64,000 bases of DNA from JAFALK01 sp036500605 (GTDB taxonomy: Bacteria > Pseudomonadota > Gammaproteobacteria > Burkholderiales > Burkholderiaceae_C). The translations under genes and the position numbers were made by a program. Every line of letters starts with the position of its first letter. Within the stretch, counting starts at the first letter, position 1. Below, one piece after another: positions 50,908 through 60,851 of this stretch. The notes beneath the pieces are model-generated. The model was not told where the DNA came from and searched no databases. It saw nothing but the letters and a program-made list of their open reading frames with translations. The DNA is taken from contig DASYBU010000008.1 of NCBI GenBank assembly GCA_036500605.1, forward strand, positions 1 through 64,000, in the 5' to 3' direction.

Positions 50908-53079
50908 ATGAGCAAAAAGCAAGACATCCAGCTACTGCGGATCAACTACCTGCGCGGTCCGAACATGTGGACCTACCGCCCGGTGCTGGAGGTCTGGCTT
51001 GATCTCGGTGAGCTGGAGGAGTTTCCCACTCACAAGCTGGAAGGTTTTACCGATCGCCTGGTGGTCGCGCTGCCAGCGCTGGTCGAGCACCATTGCGGCG
51101 TGGGCGAACGTGGCGGTTTTCTGCAACGACTGACCGAAGGCACCTGGATGGGCCATGTGCTGGAACACGTGGTGATCGAACTGCTCAACCTCTCGGGCAT
51201 GCCCACCGGCTTTGGCCAGACCCGCTCCACCTCGCAGGCTGGCGTCTACCGCATGGTGTTCCGCGCCCGTGACGAGCAGGTGGCGCGCCAGGCGCTGATG
51301 GAAGGCCATGCGCTGTTGATGGCCACCATCAACAGCGATGCCGTTGACGTGGACGCCGCCGTGGGCCGCGTGCGCGAGAAGCTCGACGACTGCTACCTCG
51401 GCCCCTCGACCGCCGCCATCGTGGCCGCCGCCACCGACCGCCGCATTCCGCACATCCGCCTGAATGACGGCAACCTCGTGCAGCTCGGCCACGGTGCGCG
51501 CCAGCGCCGCATCTGGACGGCCGAAACCGACATGACCAGCGCGATCTCCGAAGGCATCGCGCGCGACAAGGACCTGACCAAGAACCTGCTCAAGGCCGTG
51601 GGCGTGCCCGTGCCCGAAGGCGTGGCGGTGCGCAACGGCGAAGCCGCCTGGGCCGCGGCCGAAGACCTCGGCCTGCCGGTGGTGGTCAAGCCTTCAGATG
51701 GCAACCACGGCCGCGGCGTGACCCTGGACCTGAGCAACAAGACCGATGTGATGGCCGCGTTTGCCGTGGCCGAGCGTCATGGCAGCGAGGTGCTGGTCGA
51801 GCGCTACATCGTCGGCAACGAACACCGCCTGCTGGTGGTGGGCGGCCAGGTGGTGGCGGCCGCGCGTGGCGAGGTCGCCATGGTGGTGGGCGACGGCAAG
51901 ATGAATGTGCTGGAACTGGTCGACGCGCAGATCAACACCGATCCGCGCCGGGGCCTGACCGAAGATTTCCCGCTCAACCGCATCAACATCGCCGACGACG
52001 GCGTGATCCTGTTGGAGCTTGAGCGCCAGGGGCTGACGGTGGAGTCGGTGCCCGCGGCCGATCGCCGCGTGCTCATCCAGCGCAACGGCAATGTCGCCAT
52101 CGACTGCACGGCCGAAATCCATCCCGAGGTGGCGCACGCCGTCTCGCTGGCTGCACGCACGATCGGCCTGGACATCGCCGGCGTCGATCTGGTCACCGCC
52201 GACATCAGCAAGCCGCTGAGCGAGACCGGCGGCGCGGTCGTTGAGGTCAATGCCGGCCCGGGCCTGCTCATGCATCTGAAGCCCGCTGCGGGCACGCCGC
52301 AGCCGGTCGGCCAGGCGATCATCAACCACCTGTTTTCGGAAGACGAGTCGGGCCGCATTCCGGTTGTCGGCGTGGCCGGTTCGACAGGCGCGCACACGAT
52401 CGCGCGCCTGGTCGCCTGGCTGCTGCACCTCAACGGCCGCCACGTGGGCTTGGCCAGCAGCGATGGCCTGTTCCTCGGCACGCGCCGCGTGGAGCGCAAC
52501 ACCCCGGCCGGCTGGGATTCCGCCCACCGCCTGCTGATGAACCGCGGCTGCGACGCCGTCGTGGTCGAGAACAGTGCCGAAGCGATCCTGCGTGATGGCC
52601 TCGTCTACGACCGTTGCCAGGTCGGCGTCGTGACCGACATGGGCGGCCTCGCCGATCTCGCGCATTACGACGTGCAGGACGCGCAGCAGCTCTACAAGGT
52701 GCTGCGCACGCAGATCGATGTGGTGCTGCCCGATGGCGCGGCCGTGCTCAATGCGGCCGAGCCGATGCTGGTCGAGATGGCCGAGCTGTCCGACGGCGAA
52801 GTGCTGCTGTACTCGCTCGACGCGGCCCATGTGCAAGACCATCGCGCCCGCGGTGGCCGCGCGGTCTTCCTGCAAGGCGGCATGGCGCTGCTGGCCCAGG
52901 GCCAGGGCGAGACCACCGGCGCGAACGTCGATTCGCTGCTGCGCCGCTTTGCTGGCGCCAAGATGCAGACCGATGCCGCGACCGTGCTGGCTGCGGTCGC
53001 CACCGCCTGGGCTTTGAACATTCCGGCCGAGCTGATCTCAGCGGGCCTGGACACCTTCGTTCCCGAATTCGCCAATTAA
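50908..53079 (+). CDS. CphA2-like cyanophycin synthetase with degenerate Mur-ligase P-loop
   Basis: This 723-residue protein is related to cyanophycin synthetase. The N-terminal domain (RGPNMWTYRPVLEVWLDL) and ATP-grasp domain (about 215-480; VVVKPSDGNHGRGVTLD; VVEVNAGPGLLMHL) look complete. In the Mur-ligase-like domain the ATP loop reads G491-STGAHT where active CphA has GTNGKTT, so the lysine is lost, and the C-terminal part is about 130 residues shorter. It thus resembles CphA2/CphA' proteins, some of which polymerise beta-aspartyl-arginine using ATP-grasp activity alone. Here this activity is inferred. It precedes cphA by about 160 bases. Confidence 0.92.
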   Translation: MSKKQDIQLLRINYLRGPNMWTYRPVLEVWLDLGELEEFPTHKLEGFTDRLVVALPALVEHHCGVGERGGFLQRLTEGTWMGHVLEHVVIELLNLSGMPTGFGQTRSTSQAGVYRMVFRARDEQVARQALMEGHALLMATINSDAVDVDAAVGRVREKLDDCYLGPSTAAIVAAATDRRIPHIRLNDGNLVQLGHGARQRRIWTAETDMTSAISEGIARDKDLTKNLLKAVGVPVPEGVAVRNGEAAWAAAEDLGLPVVVKPSDGNHGRGVTLDLSNKTDVMAAFAVAERHGSEVLVERYIVGNEHRLLVVGGQVVAAARGEVAMVVGDGKMNVLELVDAQINTDPRRGLTEDFPLNRINIADDGVILLELERQGLTVESVPAADRRVLIQRNGNVAIDCTAEIHPEVAHAVSLAARTIGLDIAGVDLVTADISKPLSETGGAVVEVNAGPGLLMHLKPAAGTPQPVGQAIINHLFSEDESGRIPVVGVAGSTGAHTIARLVAWLLHLNGRHVGLASSDGLFLGTRRVERNTPAGWDSAHRLLMNRGCDAVVVENSAEAILRDGLVYDRCQVGVVTDMGGLADLAHYDVQDAQQLYKVLRTQIDVVLPDGAAVLNAAEPMLVEMAELSDGEVLLYSLDAAHVQDHRARGGRAVFLQGGMALLAQGQGETTGANVDSLLRRFAGAKMQTDAATVLAAVATAWALNIPAELISAGLDTFVPEFAN

Positions 53080-53085
53080 ATGGAC

Positions 53086-53165
53086 CACCCCCGAAGCGCT
53101 TCGCGCCTCCCCCTCAAGGGGGCGAGACCAGCAGCCTGGCAAAGCCAGTTCTGCGGTCTCCGCTT
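53086..53165. repeat. Burkholderiales-type dispersed intergenic repeat
   Basis: The spacer between the two synthetase genes contains CCTCCCCCTCAAGGGGGCGA (53107-53126 region) with the hairpin CCCCCT/AGGGGG, then CAGCAGCCTGGCAAAGCC and TTCTGCGGTCTCCGCTTGGC. From general knowledge, this family of elements is scattered between genes in Comamonadaceae and relatives. No promoter is evident inside it. Confidence 0.55.
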
Positions 53166-53237
53166 GGCTCGATTGATTTCGCGCGACGAGGGTGCCGATC
53201 TGATTCGCAGCAACCCATAAGACAGAAAGACTCGCTC

Positions 53238-55817
53238 ATGGAAGTCTCTCGCATCCGCGCGCTGCGCGGCCCCAATATGTGGAGCCGCCACACGGCCATC
53301 GAGGCCGTCGTGCATTGCAAGCCCGAGGAACAATCGATTGCCGACATGCCGCAGTTCGAGCCCCGGCTGCGCGCGCTGTTCCCGAGCATCGGCCCGCTGC
53401 GGCCCGCTTCGGCACAACGCTTGAATGTCTCGTTAGCCCATGTGTTCGAGCAGGCCGCGCTGGCTCTGCAGGCGCAAGCCGGCTGCCCGGTGACCTTCAG
53501 CCAGACGCACATCACCTCCGAGCCCGGCACCTACCAGGTGATCGTCGAGTACAGCGAGGAAGACGTCGGCCGCCTGGCTTTTGATGCCGCCGCCAAGCTG
53601 CTTGACGCCGTGCTGAACGGCGGCAGCTTCGAGGCCGACACGGTCATCAAGCAGCTGCGCGATCAGGACGAGGACGTGCGCCTCGGCCCCTCGACCGGCT
53701 CGATCGTCGACGCCGCCGTGGCGCGCGGCGTGCCCTTCCGCCGCCTCACGCAAGGCAGCCTCGTGCAGTTCGGCTGGGGCGCCAAGCAGCGCCGCATCTG
53801 GGCCGCCGAGGTTGACGCCACGAGCGCCGTGAGCGAGTCGATCGCGCAGGACAAAGACCTTTCGAAGCGCCTGCTGCAGTCGGCCGGCGTGCCCGTGCCC
53901 ACCGGCCGCCCCGCCGAGTCGATGGACGACGCCTGGGCCGCCGCGCTTGAAGTGGGCCTGCCGGTCGTGGTCAAGCCGCAGGACGGCAACCAGGGCAAGG
54001 GCGTGACCGTCAACGTGGCCACGCGCGAGCACATGGACATCGCCTACAAGGCCGCAGATGAGATCGGCCAGGTGATGGTCGAGAAGTTCCTGCCCGGCAG
54101 CGACTACCGCCTGCTCGTCGTCGGCGACAAGCTTGTGGCCGCTGCGCGCCGCGATCCGCCGCATGTGATCGGCGATGGCAGGCTGACCGTCAAGCAGCTT
54201 GTCGACAAGGTCAACTCCGATCCCAAGCGCGGCGACGGCCATGCCACCTCGCTGACCAAGATCCGTTTTGACGACATCGCCGTGGCGCGGCTTGCGCTGC
54301 AAGACCTCACGCCCGAATCCGTGCCCGACAAGGGCCGCCGCGTGATCCTGCGCAACAACGCCAACCTGTCCACCGGCGGCACCGCTACCGACGTGACCGA
54401 CGACGTGCATCCCGAAGTCGCGGCGCGCGCGATCGCCGCCGCGCAGGTTGTTGGCCTGCATGTCTGCGGCGTCGACATCGTGGCTGAGAGCGTGCTGCGT
54501 CCGCTTGAGGACCAGAGCGGCGGCGTCGTTGAAGTCAACGCCGCGCCCGGTCTGCGCATGCACCTCGCGCCCAGCTACGGCAAGGGCCGCAATGTGGGCG
54601 AGGCCATCATCTCGCACCTCTACGGCGCCGGCCAGAAGAGCGAGGACGGCCGCATTCCCGTCGTCGCCGTCACCGGCACCAACGGCAAGACCACGACCAC
54701 GCGCCTGATCGCGCATCTGTTCGCCACCTGTGGCCTCAAGGTCGGCATGACCAACACCGATGGCGTCTACGTGGACGGCCGCCAGACCGACAGCGGCGAT
54801 TGCTCGGGCCCCAAGAGCGCGCGCAATGTGCTGATGCATCCCGATGTGGAAGCGGCCGTGTTCGAAACCGCGCGCGGCGGCGTGCTGCGCGAAGGTCTGG
54901 GCTTCGACCGCTGCCAGGTCGCGGTCGTGACCAATCTCGGCGCGGGCGATCACCTCGGCATGAACTTCCTCAACACCGTTGAAGAACTGGCCCTGGTCAA
55001 GCGCGTGATCGTGCAGAACGTGGCGCCCACGGGCTACGCGGTGCTCAACGCCGCTGATCCGGTCGTCGCCAATATGGCTGCCACCTGCCCCGGCCAGATC
55101 ATCTTCTTCGCCGCCGATCGCCACCACGCACTGATGTCCGCGCACCGCGCACAGGGCAAGCGCTGCGTCTATGTGGACGGCGACATGCTGGTCGCCGCAC
55201 AAGGCTCCTGGCGCGAGACGATCCCGCTGCGCGACATCCCAATCACGCGCAATGGCGCCATCGGCTTCCAGGTCGAGAACGCCATGGCCTCGGTCGCCGC
55301 CGCCTGGGGCGTGGGCCTCGACTGGGACACCATCCGCCGCGGCGTGGCCAGCTTTGCGAACGACGCCGACAACGCGCCCGGCCGCTTCAATGTGATGGAC
55401 TTCCGCGGCGCCACCGTGATCGCCGACTACGGCCACAACGCCGATGCCATGCACGCCCTGGTCTCGGCCGTTGAAGCGCTGCCGGCCACGAAACGCAGCG
55501 TGGTGATCAGTGGCGCCGGCGACCGCCGCGACGAGGACATCCGCGTGCAGACGCAGATCCTTGGCAAGGCGTTTGATGAAGTGCTGCTGTTCCAGGATGC
55601 CTGCCAGCGCGGCCGCGAGGACGGCGAGGTGCTGGCGCTCCTGCGTCAGGGCCTCGAAGGCGCGACGCGCACGAAGCGAGTCGATGAAATCCGCGGCGAG
55701 TTCGTCGCCATCGACACGGCGCTGGATCGCCTGCAACCGGGCGAGCTGTGCCTGGTGCTGGTCGATCAGGTCGAGGAGGCGCTCGCGCATCTGGCGCAGC
55801 GTGTGGCCAAGGGCTGA
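53238..55817 (+). CDS. cphA: Cyanophycin synthetase
   Basis: This 859-residue enzyme makes the nitrogen-storage polymer cyanophycin from aspartate and arginine with ATP. It shows the N-terminal domain (RALRGPNMWSRHTAIEAVV), the ATP-grasp domain (VVVKPQDGNQGKGVTVN; VVEVNAAPGLRMHL) and a complete Mur-ligase domain with ATP loop G480-TNGKTT and ETARGGVLREGLGF. The C-terminal domain includes DYGHNADAMHAL and GAGDRRDEDI. The ATG at 53238 gives the family N-terminus. A terminator follows at 55857. No cyanophycinase gene is in the window. Confidence 0.97.
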   Translation: MEVSRIRALRGPNMWSRHTAIEAVVHCKPEEQSIADMPQFEPRLRALFPSIGPLRPASAQRLNVSLAHVFEQAALALQAQAGCPVTFSQTHITSEPGTYQVIVEYSEEDVGRLAFDAAAKLLDAVLNGGSFEADTVIKQLRDQDEDVRLGPSTGSIVDAAVARGVPFRRLTQGSLVQFGWGAKQRRIWAAEVDATSAVSESIAQDKDLSKRLLQSAGVPVPTGRPAESMDDAWAAALEVGLPVVVKPQDGNQGKGVTVNVATREHMDIAYKAADEIGQVMVEKFLPGSDYRLLVVGDKLVAAARRDPPHVIGDGRLTVKQLVDKVNSDPKRGDGHATSLTKIRFDDIAVARLALQDLTPESVPDKGRRVILRNNANLSTGGTATDVTDDVHPEVAARAIAAAQVVGLHVCGVDIVAESVLRPLEDQSGGVVEVNAAPGLRMHLAPSYGKGRNVGEAIISHLYGAGQKSEDGRIPVVAVTGTNGKTTTTRLIAHLFATCGLKVGMTNTDGVYVDGRQTDSGDCSGPKSARNVLMHPDVEAAVFETARGGVLREGLGFDRCQVAVVTNLGAGDHLGMNFLNTVEELALVKRVIVQNVAPTGYAVLNAADPVVANMAATCPGQIIFFAADRHHALMSAHRAQGKRCVYVDGDMLVAAQGSWRETIPLRDIPITRNGAIGFQVENAMASVAAAWGVGLDWDTIRRGVASFANDADNAPGRFNVMDFRGATVIADYGHNADAMHALVSAVEALPATKRSVVISGAGDRRDEDIRVQTQILGKAFDEVLLFQDACQRGREDGEVLALLRQGLEGATRTKRVDEIRGEFVAIDTALDRLQPGELCLVLVDQVEEALAHLAQRVAKG

Positions 55818-55856
55818 ACGTCGCTGAGAGCCGCTGAGCGCCGCGGCGCAATGAAC

Positions 55857-55886
55857 AAGGGTGGCTTGCGCCACCCTTTGTCTTTT
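55857..55886 (+). terminator. Terminator after cphA
   Basis: AAGGGTGGC (55857-55865) pairs with GCCACCCTT (55870-55878) around a TTGC loop and is followed by TGTCTTTT. Confidence 0.85.
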
Positions 55887-55895
55887 GGCGCCCGC

Positions 55896-56195
55896 TTACT
55901 GCGCGGCTGATGCGGCGTCCGCCGCAGCCGCAGCCTTGGCCTTCTGCTTCGCCTTCTTGGTCTTGTTGACCTTGGGTTTCGCGACGCCCAGATCCTGATT
56001 CGATTTCTGGGTCAACGTGCCATCGGCGCGCGCCTTGGCCAGCTCTGCCTTGACTTCAGCGCGCGTGGGGCTCGATGCCGCTGTTGCTGTTGCTGTTGCT
56101 GTCGCTGTCGCTGCTGCGGCATCCGCCGCCTGGGCTGGGCCTGTCAGCAGGGCCGTCGAGGCGAGCGCGAGCGTGAATGTGAGCAAAGTCTTCAT
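55896..56195 (-). CDS. Small secreted Ala/Lys-rich protein, DUF4148-like
   Basis: This 99-residue protein has a signal peptide (about 1-23, ending AQAAD), an Ala-Thr dipeptide repeat region encoded by tandem hexanucleotides, and the segment PTRAEVKAELAKARADG typical of DUF4148 periplasmic proteins in Burkholderiales. A Lys/Ala-rich tail follows. The ATG at 56195 puts the signal first. Function is unknown. It is convergent with cphA across a shared terminator region. Confidence 0.75.
   Translation of the reverse strand: MKTLLTFTLALASTALLTGPAQAADAAAATATATATATAASSPTRAEVKAELAKARADGTLTQKSNQDLGVAKPKVNKTKKAKQKAKAAAAADAASAAQ
56081..56116. repeat. Hexanucleotide tandem repeat inside the DUF4148-like gene
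   Basis: Three CTGTTG units, two CTGTCG units and one CTGCTG unit follow one another. On the coding strand they encode alternating Ala and Thr or Ala residues. Unit length six keeps the frame whatever the copy number. Confidence 0.85.
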
Positions 56196-56318
56196 GACTG
56201 TTTCCTTGTTCTGGAGACCACGGAGCAGGCAGACAGCGCCTGTCCTCGCGCGAATGTAGGAGTCGATGAAGCGCGCCGGCAAGGCGCGAAATTGAACTGG
56301 CGCAGAGGCTGTTCGATT

Positions 56319-57254
<936 letters not shown>

Positions 57255-57258
57255 GGCG

Positions 57259-58101
57259 CTATTGTGGAACGCTGTCCAGGGTTTGCAGGGCGCGGGCCGC
57301 TAACTCTATGCCTTGACGGCAGGCGGCCAGCCAATCGTGATCTTGCCAAAGTGCGGCGCAGACGCCGGCCGCGAAGGCATCGCCGGCACCCGTCACTTCG
57401 ATCACTTCAACGGCGGGTGCGCTGAGCGCGACAGGAGTCGTGCCTGCCTCGCTGCACAGCACGCCTTGCGCACCGAGCGTCAATGCCAGGCATTGCACGC
57501 CACGCGCATGCAGCGCGAGCAGCGCTTCGGCCGATTCGCCCGCATGCAGCTGCTGCAGCTCGCCCCGGTTGAGCAGCAGCCCGTGCAAGCCGCGCAGGTC
57601 CTGCGGCAATCGCGTCATCTTCGGTTCCGACACGGCGACCGCCAACAGCCGCACGCCTTCTTGCTCGCGTGCCAGCGCGATCAGGTGCGCCACGGTTTGC
57701 GCCGGCAGGTTGAGATCGATCAGCGTCAGAGGCGCCAGGCGTGTGGGCATGGCCGCGGGCAGCAGGCTTTCGACCAGCGGCATGGCCGCCAGGCCCATCA
57801 CCAGCTCGCCCTGGCCGTCGAGCACGGCGGTGTAGCTGTCCGTCGCGGCATCCCGTACGCGCAGGCTGCCTGCGCTCGGGATCTGGGCCAGCACGCGACG
57901 CCCGGCATCGTCCTCGCCCACCGCCGTGCGCAGGCGCACGGGCAGCTTCATGCGCAGCAGGTTTTCGGCGACGTTCCGTGCCACGCCGCCGAGGCTTTCG
58001 GTCTGTTGGGCCGGGTTGGACGAAGCCGGATGCAGCGTCCCGAGCAGACGCAGCTTGCGGTCGAGATTGGTGGCGCCGATGCAGAGGATTTCACGGGACA
58101 T
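57259..58101 (-). CDS. psuK: PfkB-family pseudouridine kinase
   Basis: This 280-residue sugar-kinase-fold protein phosphorylates pseudouridine, judging by its position before psuG. PfkB motifs are GGVARNVAENLLRM near the N-terminus and the catalytic VIEVTGAGDAFAAGVCAAL near the C-terminus. The ATG at 58101 gives the family start (REILCIGATNLDRKL). It is divergent from the PEP-CTERM gene. Confidence 0.92.
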   Translation of the reverse strand: MSREILCIGATNLDRKLRLLGTLHPASSNPAQQTESLGGVARNVAENLLRMKLPVRLRTAVGEDDAGRRVLAQIPSAGSLRVRDAATDSYTAVLDGQGELVMGLAAMPLVESLLPAAMPTRLAPLTLIDLNLPAQTVAHLIALAREQEGVRLLAVAVSEPKMTRLPQDLRGLHGLLLNRGELQQLHAGESAEALLALHARGVQCLALTLGAQGVLCSEAGTTPVALSAPAVEVIEVTGAGDAFAAGVCAALWQDHDWLAACRQGIELAARALQTLDSVPQ

Positions 58102-58318
58102 GGCGCAGTTTAGGTGGCCGGTGGCTTGGCCTGTCGAAACGGGCGAGCCGTCGACATTTCTTACAGGCCCTGTGTCGCGCGCACAAGTCGTTACGGCGCG
58201 TTTTGATCTCGCGGGAAATGGCCCGCTCAAAGCGGGGAGCATGGATTGAATCGCTGAACGTCCAAGAGGTGACAGATGAAACGGCAGGCAGGGACGTCGC
58301 GCTCCGCACATCGACAAC

Positions 58319-58334
58319 CGGCATGGGCTTTGCC
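58319..58334 (+). promoter_or_regulatory. Sigma-54 (RpoN) promoter of the PEP-CTERM gene
   Basis: CGGCATGGGCTTTGCC has the GG and GC elements at the exact -24/-12 spacing of the RpoN consensus TGGCACG-N4-TTGCW; three conserved positions differ. Transcription would start near 58345, about 50 bases before the ATG. The 292-base region upstream also has a TGTCGA-N13-TCGACA inverted repeat (58132-58156) that could bind an activator. Confidence 0.7.
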
Positions 58335-58393
58335 TCCTGTTGCGCAAGCCAGCATCCGCTGGTGAGTACCTCAGTCTTACCGGAGTTCAATCC

Positions 58394-59089
58394 ATGCGCA
58401 AACTTGCTTCCCTTGCGGCTGCCGCGATCGCGGTTCTCGCGATCGGCGCTGCACAGGCTGCCCCCGTCGTCCTGACGATCGACGACTTCAATTCGCCCGG
58501 CGCCACCATTTTCGACACCAACCCGGCCAACAACGCCATCTCGGCCAGCGGCACCTACAGCGACAGCACCCGCACGATCACGCACAACCTGCTGAGCCCG
58601 GGCCCGAACCCCTCGGACTGCACCTTCTCGTGCGTCAAGTTCGGCACCACCACCTTCCCCACCGGCCAGTTCAAGGTGGCCAATGAAACGGCCGCCGATT
58701 CCACGGTCACTGTGAGCTGGAATCTGGCTGCCGGCTTTGTGCCCGTTGCCGCCGGTTCGTCGTTCTTCTTCCAGGTGATCGACTCCGATGGCAACCCCAT
58801 CACGGCCGACATGTCCTTCAACGGCAAGGCGTTCGAAACGCTCGTGATCCCGGGCAACACCCATGATTCGGACCTGTTCTTCGCCATTCCCACGGCGCAG
58901 CTGTCCGACCTGAACGGCGGCGGCACGCTGATGCTGACCCTGAACGGCGTGGCCGGCTGGGATCTGGCTCTGGACTCCTTCGGCCTGACCACGCCAGCTG
59001 CCACCGTTCCCGAGCCTGCCTCGATCGCGCTGGTGAGCCTGGGGCTGCTGGTGGCCGGCGCGGCCTCCCGCCGCCGCAAGGTCCGATAA
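58394..59089 (+). CDS. PEP-CTERM sorted exported protein
   Basis: This 231-residue secreted protein has a signal peptide (about 1-23, AAQAAP), a beta-rich middle (TIDDFNSPGATIFD; TVTVSWNLAAGF; SFFFQVIDSDG), a lone cysteine pair in CTFSC, and a C-terminal PEP-CTERM signal: VPEPASIALVSLGLLVAG followed by SRRRKVR. Such proteins are recognised by an exosortase and linked to extracellular polysaccharide. No exosortase gene is in the window. The ATG at 58394 follows a CGGAG ribosome site. A sigma-54 site lies upstream and a terminator downstream, so it is a single-gene unit. Confidence 0.93.
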   Translation: MRKLASLAAAAIAVLAIGAAQAAPVVLTIDDFNSPGATIFDTNPANNAISASGTYSDSTRTITHNLLSPGPNPSDCTFSCVKFGTTTFPTGQFKVANETAADSTVTVSWNLAAGFVPVAAGSSFFFQVIDSDGNPITADMSFNGKAFETLVIPGNTHDSDLFFAIPTAQLSDLNGGGTLMLTLNGVAGWDLALDSFGLTTPAATVPEPASIALVSLGLLVAGAASRRRKVR

Positions 59090-59116
59090 GCCGCTTTCTG
59101 CAGACGTCTCCTTTTG

Positions 59117-59147
59117 AAAGCCCCGGCCGGCCAGTCGGGGCTTTTTC
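59117..59147 (+). terminator. Terminator after the PEP-CTERM gene
   Basis: AAAGCCCC (59117-59124) pairs with GGGGCTTT (59137-59144) and is followed by T residues. Confidence 0.88.
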
Positions 59148-59164
59148 TTGTCTACGATCCGCGC

Positions 59165-59824
59165 ATGACTTCGAATCAGCCCAGCGCAGCAGCCTTCATC
59201 ATCGACCTCGACGGGACCCTCGTCGACACCGTGGGCGACTTCATCGCCGCCCTCAACGCCGTGTTGGCCGAGATGCAGCTGCCCGCCGTCGATCGCGAGT
59301 TCGTCTCGCACACCATCGGCCAGGGCAGCGAGCATCTGATCCGCTCCACGCTCGCCCATGTTGGCGCTGAAGCGGGACGTTATGCGCAAGCCTGGGCGCT
59401 CTACCAGCACCATTACGCGATCATCAACGGCCAGTTCTCCGAGCTGTTCCCCGGCGTGATCGAGGGCCTGGAGACCTTGCGGGCGCTGGGCCTGCCGATG
59501 GCCTGCCTGACCAACAAGCCCGCCGTGCCGGCGCGCGAGCTGCTGGCGCGCAAGGGCTTGTCAGGCTACTTCGACCAGGTCTTTGGCGGCGATGACTTCG
59601 AGCGCAAGAAGCCCGACCCGCTGCCGCTGATCAAGACCTGCGAGGCCTTGGGCACCCGGCCGGAACTGACCTGGATGATTGGCGACTCCAGCAACGATGC
59701 GCGCGCCGCGCAGGCTGCGGGCTGCCCCGTCGTGTTGCTCAGTTATGGCTACAACCACGGAGAGCCGATCCGCGCGGTGCCGGCCCTGCAGCACATCGAC
59801 AGGCTCGACGAGATCCGGCTCTAG
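59165..59824 (+). CDS. gph: Phosphoglycolate phosphatase (HAD family)
   Basis: This 219-residue haloacid dehalogenase-fold phosphatase removes phosphate from 2-phosphoglycolate. HAD motifs are IIDLDGTLVDT (nucleophile Asp), LTNKP, KKPDPLPL and IGDSSNDARAAQAAG. In many Burkholderiales gph directly precedes trpE; here about 3.3 kb of other genes lie between them. Confidence 0.93.
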   Translation: MTSNQPSAAAFIIDLDGTLVDTVGDFIAALNAVLAEMQLPAVDREFVSHTIGQGSEHLIRSTLAHVGAEAGRYAQAWALYQHHYAIINGQFSELFPGVIEGLETLRALGLPMACLTNKPAVPARELLARKGLSGYFDQVFGGDDFERKKPDPLPLIKTCEALGTRPELTWMIGDSSNDARAAQAAGCPVVLLSYGYNHGEPIRAVPALQHIDRLDEIRL

Positions 59825-59860
59825 AGGCGCCGGCAGCGCGCTGGCGAATGCCACGCCGCC

Positions 59861-60772
59861 TCACACCAGCCGGCCCCTGACATGCTCGATGAAGGCCCGC
59901 AACTTCGGCAGCACCTGATGCCGGCCTGAGTGGTAGAGGAACACGCCGGCGGAGCTGGACGCATACGCGGCCAAGACGACTTCAAGCCGGCCCGCACGCA
60001 GCTCCTCGGCCGCCACCGGTTCCGGCACCTGCGCCAGCCCGGCGCCCCCCAGCGCGGCCATCAGCATGGTCGGGAAATCGTTGACGACCAGCGGACCGTT
60101 CACGACCAACTCGATCGGCCGGCCGTCTTGCTCCACGCGCCAGGGCGCGATCGTGCCGCTGGTGCGCCGCATGCGCACGCAGGCATGGTCGCGCAGGTCT
60201 TCGGGTGCCTGGGGCCGCCCGTGACGGTTCAGGTAGTCCGGGCTGCCGACGATGGCAAAGCGGATCGAGGGCGTCAGGCGCACGGCCACCATGTCGGCCG
60301 CGATGAACTCGCCCATGCGAATGCCGGCGTCGAAACCATCCCGGGCCAGGTCAACAAACTCCTCGCTGGCGACGATCTCCAGCACCACCTCGGGACAGCT
60401 CTCGGCAAACGAGGCCAGCACTGGTTGCAGGATCACCGGCACCACGCCGCGAGGCACGGCGATTCTCAGCAGGCCGGAGGGGCGCTCCGCCAGACCGCGC
60501 GCTGCGTCGGTGGCCATCAGCATCTCCTCGAAAGCCGGCCGCGCCCTTTCCAGCAAGCGCAGGCCCGCTTCCGTCAGGCCGACGCTGCGTGTCGTCCGCG
60601 TGAACAGGGCGATGCCCAGGCGCTGCTCCAGCGCGCGGATCGTCTGGCTCATGGCCGAGGGCGTGATGCCGAGATCATCGGCCGCCTGCCGAAAGCTCTG
60701 ACGCTCCGCCACCCGCAGAAAGGCCTCGATGCCGTCCAGCGAGCCGCGCGCAACTGTGTATCTCTGCTTCAT
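59861..60772 (-). CDS. LysR-family transcription regulator
   Basis: This 303-residue protein has an N-terminal winged helix-turn-helix (FLRVAERQSFRQAADDLGIT, then PSAMSQTIRALEQRLG) and a periplasmic-binding-like effector domain (SGLLRIAVPRGVVPVILQPV). It is divergent from a membrane protein gene with 79 bases between starts, the usual position for its regulatory target. The effector is unknown. Confidence 0.93.
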   Translation of the reverse strand: MKQRYTVARGSLDGIEAFLRVAERQSFRQAADDLGITPSAMSQTIRALEQRLGIALFTRTTRSVGLTEAGLRLLERARPAFEEMLMATDAARGLAERPSGLLRIAVPRGVVPVILQPVLASFAESCPEVVLEIVASEEFVDLARDGFDAGIRMGEFIAADMVAVRLTPSIRFAIVGSPDYLNRHGRPQAPEDLRDHACVRMRRTSGTIAPWRVEQDGRPIELVVNGPLVVNDFPTMLMAALGGAGLAQVPEPVAAEELRAGRLEVVLAAYASSSAGVFLYHSGRHQVLPKLRAFIEHVRGRLV

Positions 60773-60851
60773 GGTTCATGAAGATTGTGCCGGCTTATCA
60801 AACAAGGCGAGGCTTTCTAGCATCGGCGGAACGCTTCAAGGACCCAAGCCC

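Noticed and set aside
53433..55874. An 813-codon minus-strand open frame opposite cphA
   Set aside because: It is an antisense shadow. The plus strand has the full set of cyanophycin synthetase motifs.
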